A DNA stretch of 64,000 bases from Melanopsichium pennsylvanicum (taxonomy: Eukaryota; Basidiomycota; Ustilaginomycetes; Ustilaginales), in assembly GCA_900208305.1 (NCBI GenBank), contig OAPG01000001.1:434001-498000 (forward strand), read 5' to 3'. The notes beneath the pieces are model-generated. The model ran no database searches. It had not been told where the DNA came from and worked only from the letters and a program-made list of their open reading frames with translations. This document shows positions 60,560-64,000 of this stretch, one piece after another (within the stretch, counting starts at the first letter, position 1; every line of letters begins with the position of its first letter). Made by a program: the position numbers and the translations under genes.

Positions 60560-61171
60560 CTAGTAAGGCCGGAGTTGAGCAGCAGGGAAATGAGCAGTCC
60601 AGATGGTTGGCGTGCTGGCCCCGCTGCCGCCTAGAGTACCCAACTGCGGCAGTGTCTGCACATTCATCGACTTTTGCAGCTGCCTTGTTTGCAAGAGTTT
60701 ATCGATACTTGCTTCTGCATCTTCGGACGCCACCCCACGTGCATGATGCATGGCTGCCCAATCTTCATAGGCTTCATCCACTTCAGAGCGGTCGACTGTG
60801 TCTAGAGAGGCGGCTGGAATGGCGTGGTAGGAGCTTGGGCTGCATTCTGTTTCGGCGAGAAAGGCTGGAAAGCGGGGAGGCTGATCATGAAGCACAGAAA
60901 CAGCTTGGCTGACCTCACCGCTAGAAGTGTTGGTGCTGCGGGGATGATGCGCGTCAATGGATGCAAGAGGATCGAGTGTATGCATAAGGACTGCAGCTGT
61001 GTCATGAGGAGAGACGGCAGCTGCGTGTTTGAGCTGACTGAAGGGGGACGACCAGAAATGGACGTCGTCTTCTTTCTCGCCATTGGCTGTGCGGATGTAG
61101 GTTCGAATGAGGCATCCGAGGAGGGCTAGGCTGACGAAGATGATTGCTCTAGCTGTTTCTGAGCTTGTCAT
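60560..61171 (-). CDS. small single-pass membrane protein, function unknown
   Basis: Start chosen at 61171 (MTSSETARAIIFVSLALLGC) because a hydrophobic helix follows at once; the frame also reaches a Met at 61246. The product is 203 residues. Residues about 7-25 form a signal anchor or signal peptide, followed by a basic patch (RTYIRTANG). The rest is soluble and moderately acidic, with a possible helix at YEDWAAMHHARGVASEDAEA and a Gly/Ser-rich end. I recognise no family. The open frame, the membrane segment and the amphipathic composition favour a real gene, but there is no motif to prove it. Confidence 0.45.
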   Translation of the reverse strand: MTSSETARAIIFVSLALLGCLIRTYIRTANGEKEDDVHFWSSPFSQLKHAAAVSPHDTAAVLMHTLDPLASIDAHHPRSTNTSSGEVSQAVSVLHDQPPRFPAFLAETECSPSSYHAIPAASLDTVDRSEVDEAYEDWAAMHHARGVASEDAEASIDKLLQTRQLQKSMNVQTLPQLGTLGGSGASTPTIWTAHFPAAQLRPY

Positions 61172-63067
61172 GATTGCGGTTGAGCTTGTCTGAATGAAAT
61201 TGGTACTGGTAGTGTAGTTGAGAAGATGACTTGGCAAAGAGGACAAACTTGGCGTGTCTTTAAAAGCTCGCGGCGACCTAGTTTGGCAAGCTTGAAGTTG
61301 TCAATTGTGCCAACGAGGGGGGAAGAGAAGAAATTGAAAAGAGTTGCTCGGTCCAAGCTGTGTCAAACTTGAGTCAACTTTGAGAAATGCGGTGGGCTAG
61401 AATGCGCTTTGATGGAGATATCCGAGTTGAAATTTGAGTTGATGCACTGAGCTTGATTCTAGAATGAGATCAAGTCAAGGTGATTGGACGCGATCAGATT
61501 GACGGCAAGAATTGTGACAGAGGGTGATTGCAATGCGGTTGACTGCGCTGAGTTTGTCCGAGAGCCTACGAGAACCAAGGTTGAGGCTTGGACTGCTGTC
61601 ACATTTGGGTTGCAAAGTAAAGGTGCAGGTACAAGTAATTGCAAATGAGATGATGAAGCACGGCGTGGTTGCCCACCACCCAATAGGCTGTGGGGCTCTG
61701 ACAAGGTTTGGAAGCTCGAATGGAGGGAATGATGGTTTTTGACTTGAATTGCAAGCTGAAAAATTGTGTCAAGGCTAAACTATTAAGTTACGCTGCAAGT
61801 TGAAGCTCAGCTTTCCGATTTCGCTTGTTACTTTTATTTCATATTTGAAAGCTCAGCCGTACTTTACTTTTTTTCGAAGACGCTAAACGGGATGCGCTGT
61901 CAAGAGTCACGTGTGCAAGCTGCTCCGATCAAGAGCCATACTGCGCTCGACGCAAAGGACTCGGTAATTGTATTGCTCACATGATCTGTCCGAGCATTAC
62001 GCTTTTACTCAAAACAGGGACATTACTCCCGATGATGATCACATGAGTTGAGGGTGATTGATGATGGTCGCGTATAGAGAGAGTGTAGTTTTACAGTTTT
62101 TACATTGACAGGCCAATGCGATTAGGTGGAGATCAAGTCTAGCTGAATTAGAGTAGTTGTGAGTGTGTCTAGAAACGACCGATGAGAAGCGATAGAAAAC
62201 AGCGGTATGCACGGTAGCCGAGTTGGCTGACAAACCACCCGAATGCGTCTTAAGCGAGGCTCATGACAGGTGCAAAAAGCAAGCGCGGGTCGAGGCGTGC
62301 TGTACCGCAAATTCACACCAACTGCTCTTGTTGCTGCTGCTACTATCGTCACTGTATGCAAGCCTCAGTGCGCTGAGCTCCACCACATCGGGTCTTGCAG
62401 CAAACGGATTCGACTAACTCTTTTGATGGGCGTCTAGACAGTTTTGGTTCCGACTCGAGATCGGTGCACATTTGCTTTTGCTTGGGGTTAAACGCCAAGT
62501 TTAGGAAAAGCAGGGTTATCACATTCCATCCACTCAAACATGTGAATCGACTGAAAAGACATGCGCAGAACAAAACTGCTGTGACACCTTACATTCAGGA
62601 TGTCGCGAGATGACTATACAAAGCGCAATGATTTTATTCCTGAAATTGCTATAGTAGTTAATGCTGTTTAGCGGTTGGAGACATGACTTTTGGTCGGAAC
62701 TTGAACCAATACGACACCAATCTGACAACGGCAAAAATGTGGGGGAATAAAGCCACAACCTCACGAACACGCTTTCCTTGAACCTGAATTTTCTTGTGTT
62801 TAAAATGTGAGATTCTCACCGTGATTCGCTTTTTAGTCAAAAAAAAAAAAGGTCGCATGCGTCTGACGCCGGGACCATGTCATCCGACACGAACCAAAAC
62901 TGCCGCTATTCGACCAACCTCCTCTTACTCTCCTATCACAAAATCAGCTTGTCTCGTCGTCACTACTGTCATCATCGTTACCATTACCATTAACATTACT
63001 ATCACCATCACCTGCATTCATCGCCGCATCTCTGAGTAGCTCAACCTTCCTTTAGCCACTTGGTTTC
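61172..63067. other. long intergenic region
   Basis: About 1.9 kb, the longest gene-free stretch in the window, between divergent genes. No gene, repeat array or tRNA was recognised; ORFs are short with no protein-like pattern. An A run lies at 62840-62850, and a CCATTACCATTAACATTA-type degenerate repeat precedes the next gene (62975-63010). Confidence 0.5.
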
Positions 63068-64000
63068 ATGGCGTTGATTGCTCGTCTTTCTTCCTCTGCA
63101 TTGTTTCCTGCTTCCACTTCTCGTTCTCTTCGCTCCTTCGCTCCAACGCTACTTTCCGGTTCCCACGCTCGTCTCTCCGCTTTTTCAACTCGCACCATAC
63201 ACATATCTGGCCATATCAAACCTGCGTCAACATCCCCATTCTCCTCTCTTACCATCAAGCGCCGCACCATTAGCACGCCCGCTATACCTCGCACCAACAT
63301 GACTTGGACTGCCCCCGATCCCGCTTCCGTCCCAGCACCTGCTCTTCGCGTACCTGAAGACACCCATACTCATTCCGACGTTGCTAAATACAAGCCTGTC
63401 CACCTTCATCTTGACTGGAACATTGATTGGAACGCTCGCATCATTTCTGGTCGTGTTTCACACATTATCGAGCTCATTCAGCCCGGTCTCAACTCCATCA
63501 CTCTCGATGCAAGCTACCTCAACATCAATTCGGTCAAGATTGAGGGCAAGAATGTTGAATACAACCTCGGCACACAACGCGGCACTCTGGGTGCACCTCT
63601 TCACATCCCTATTCCCTCTTCCATCAACAAGAAGGGAGACAAAATCCATCTAGACATCGACTACAGCACCACCCACAAATGCACTGCTCTCGGCTGGCTC
63701 ACCAAGCATCAAACCGCCGGAAACACCAATCCTTTCCTCTACTCTCAATGCCAGGCCATCCACTGCCGATCGCTCGTCCCTTGCATCGACTCGCCTTCCC
63801 ACAAAATCACTTACACTGCTAGCGTCAGCTCCCGCATCCCTATCCTCATGTCCGCCCTCAAGGATGACTCCAAGCCAACCCAGCCTGGCACTTACCACTT
63901 TAAGCAGCCCGTCGGTATTCCCTCTTACCTCATCGCAATCGTTGGCGGTGATCTTGAATTTCGCAAGCTTGGTGAGCGAACCGGAATCTGGGCCGAGCCT
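63068..64000 (+). CDS. leukotriene A4 hydrolase/M1 aminopeptidase, 5' part, with mitochondrial-type leader
   Basis: The frame is open from ATG 63068 to the right edge, giving 311 residues of a protein that continues outside. From residue about 78 it matches the N-terminal beta-domain of the LTA4H/Lap2 aminopeptidase family: VHLHLDWNIDWNARIISGRV, ITLDASYLNINSVKIEG, CTALGWLTKHQTAG, FLYSQCQAIHCRSLVPCIDS and PVGIPSYLIAIVGGDLEFRK. The HEXXH zinc site and GxMEN motif lie beyond the edge. The first 77 residues contain no Asp or Glu and many Arg, Ser and Ala, a classic mitochondrial presequence. A second in-frame ATG at 63299 (MTWTAPDP) sits where cytosolic orthologues start and has A at -3, while the first ATG has T at -3. 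Two products from one mRNA are therefore plausible. Confidence 0.9.
   Translation, partial: MALIARLSSSALFPASTSRSLRSFAPTLLSGSHARLSAFSTRTIHISGHIKPASTSPFSSLTIKRRTISTPAIPRTNMTWTAPDPASVPAPALRVPEDTHTHSDVAKYKPVHLHLDWNIDWNARIISGRVSHIIELIQPGLNSITLDASYLNINSVKIEGKNVEYNLGTQRGTLGAPLHIPIPSSINKKGDKIHLDIDYSTTHKCTALGWLTKHQTAGNTNPFLYSQCQAIHCRSLVPCIDSPSHKITYTASVSSRIPILMSALKDDSKPTQPGTYHFKQPVGIPSYLIAIVGGDLEFRKLGERTGIWAEP

Overview
The window is a gene-dense, intron-poor segment of a nuclear fungal genome. Basidiomycete ancestry, most likely Ustilaginomycotina (smut and smut-like fungi), is inferred. The reasons are mostly single-exon genes of 1-5 kb, short introns with GTRAGT donors, long Ser/Gln/Pro-rich disordered regions in otherwise conserved proteins, and many microsatellites and homopolymer runs between genes. 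No rRNA, tRNA, CRISPR array, intact transposon or prokaryotic operon was seen. Assignments rest on reading the proteins by eye; no database search was run.

Layout. 1-306: 3' end of an unidentified gene. 1124-2105 (-): GNAT acetyltransferase, 2 exons. 2428-3472 (+): tubulin cofactor B, 2 exons. 4712-6875 (-): RBM39-type splicing factor, 3 exons, head-to-head with 7330-8937 (+) WRAP73/Wdr8. 9051-10274 (-): Elongator subunit Elp6, 2 exons. 11665-13749 (+): GT4 glycosyltransferase with a C-terminal anchor. 14130-17504 (-): F-BAR/SH3 protein of the Cdc15 type. 19025-23290 (+): CorA-family transporter lacking the GMN signature. 23815-25218 (-): RPF1. 25738-26285 (+): cytochrome c oxidase subunit 8 with an unusual splice structure, followed by a 275-bp near-palindrome. 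27135-28931 (-): SWD1. 30243-34104 (+): Zn2Cys6 transcription factor. 34464-36254 (-): probable kinetochore protein CENP-P. 36863-38248 (-): RRP36. 38879-40798 (+): UTP7. 41022-42314 (-): Gfo/Idh/MocA oxidoreductase. 43233-45278 (-): SAC1. 46286-47191 (-): eIF3f, head-to-head with 48253-53430 (+) SPT6. 53906-54800 (+): Mim2-like protein. 55399-57252 (-): MFS transporter. 57941-59863 (-): meiotic cohesin REC8. 60560-61171 (-): small membrane protein. 63068 to the right edge (+): leukotriene A4 hydrolase/aminopeptidase with a mitochondrial-type leader.

Most genes are housekeeping: ribosome biogenesis (RPF1, RRP36, UTP7), chromatin and transcription (SWD1, SPT6, Elp6), splicing (RBM39), translation (eIF3f), microtubule and chromosome segregation (TBCB, WRAP73, CENP-P, REC8), cytokinesis (F-BAR), lipid signalling (SAC1) and mitochondria (COX8, Mim2-like). 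They do not form a functional cluster. I saw no convincing novel multi-gene system. The most interesting points are small: the COX8 splice puzzle and adjacent foldback repeat, the CorA pore-motif change, the divergent CENP-P, Spt5-like TP repeats in the SPT6 tail, and two in-frame starts in the aminopeptidase.
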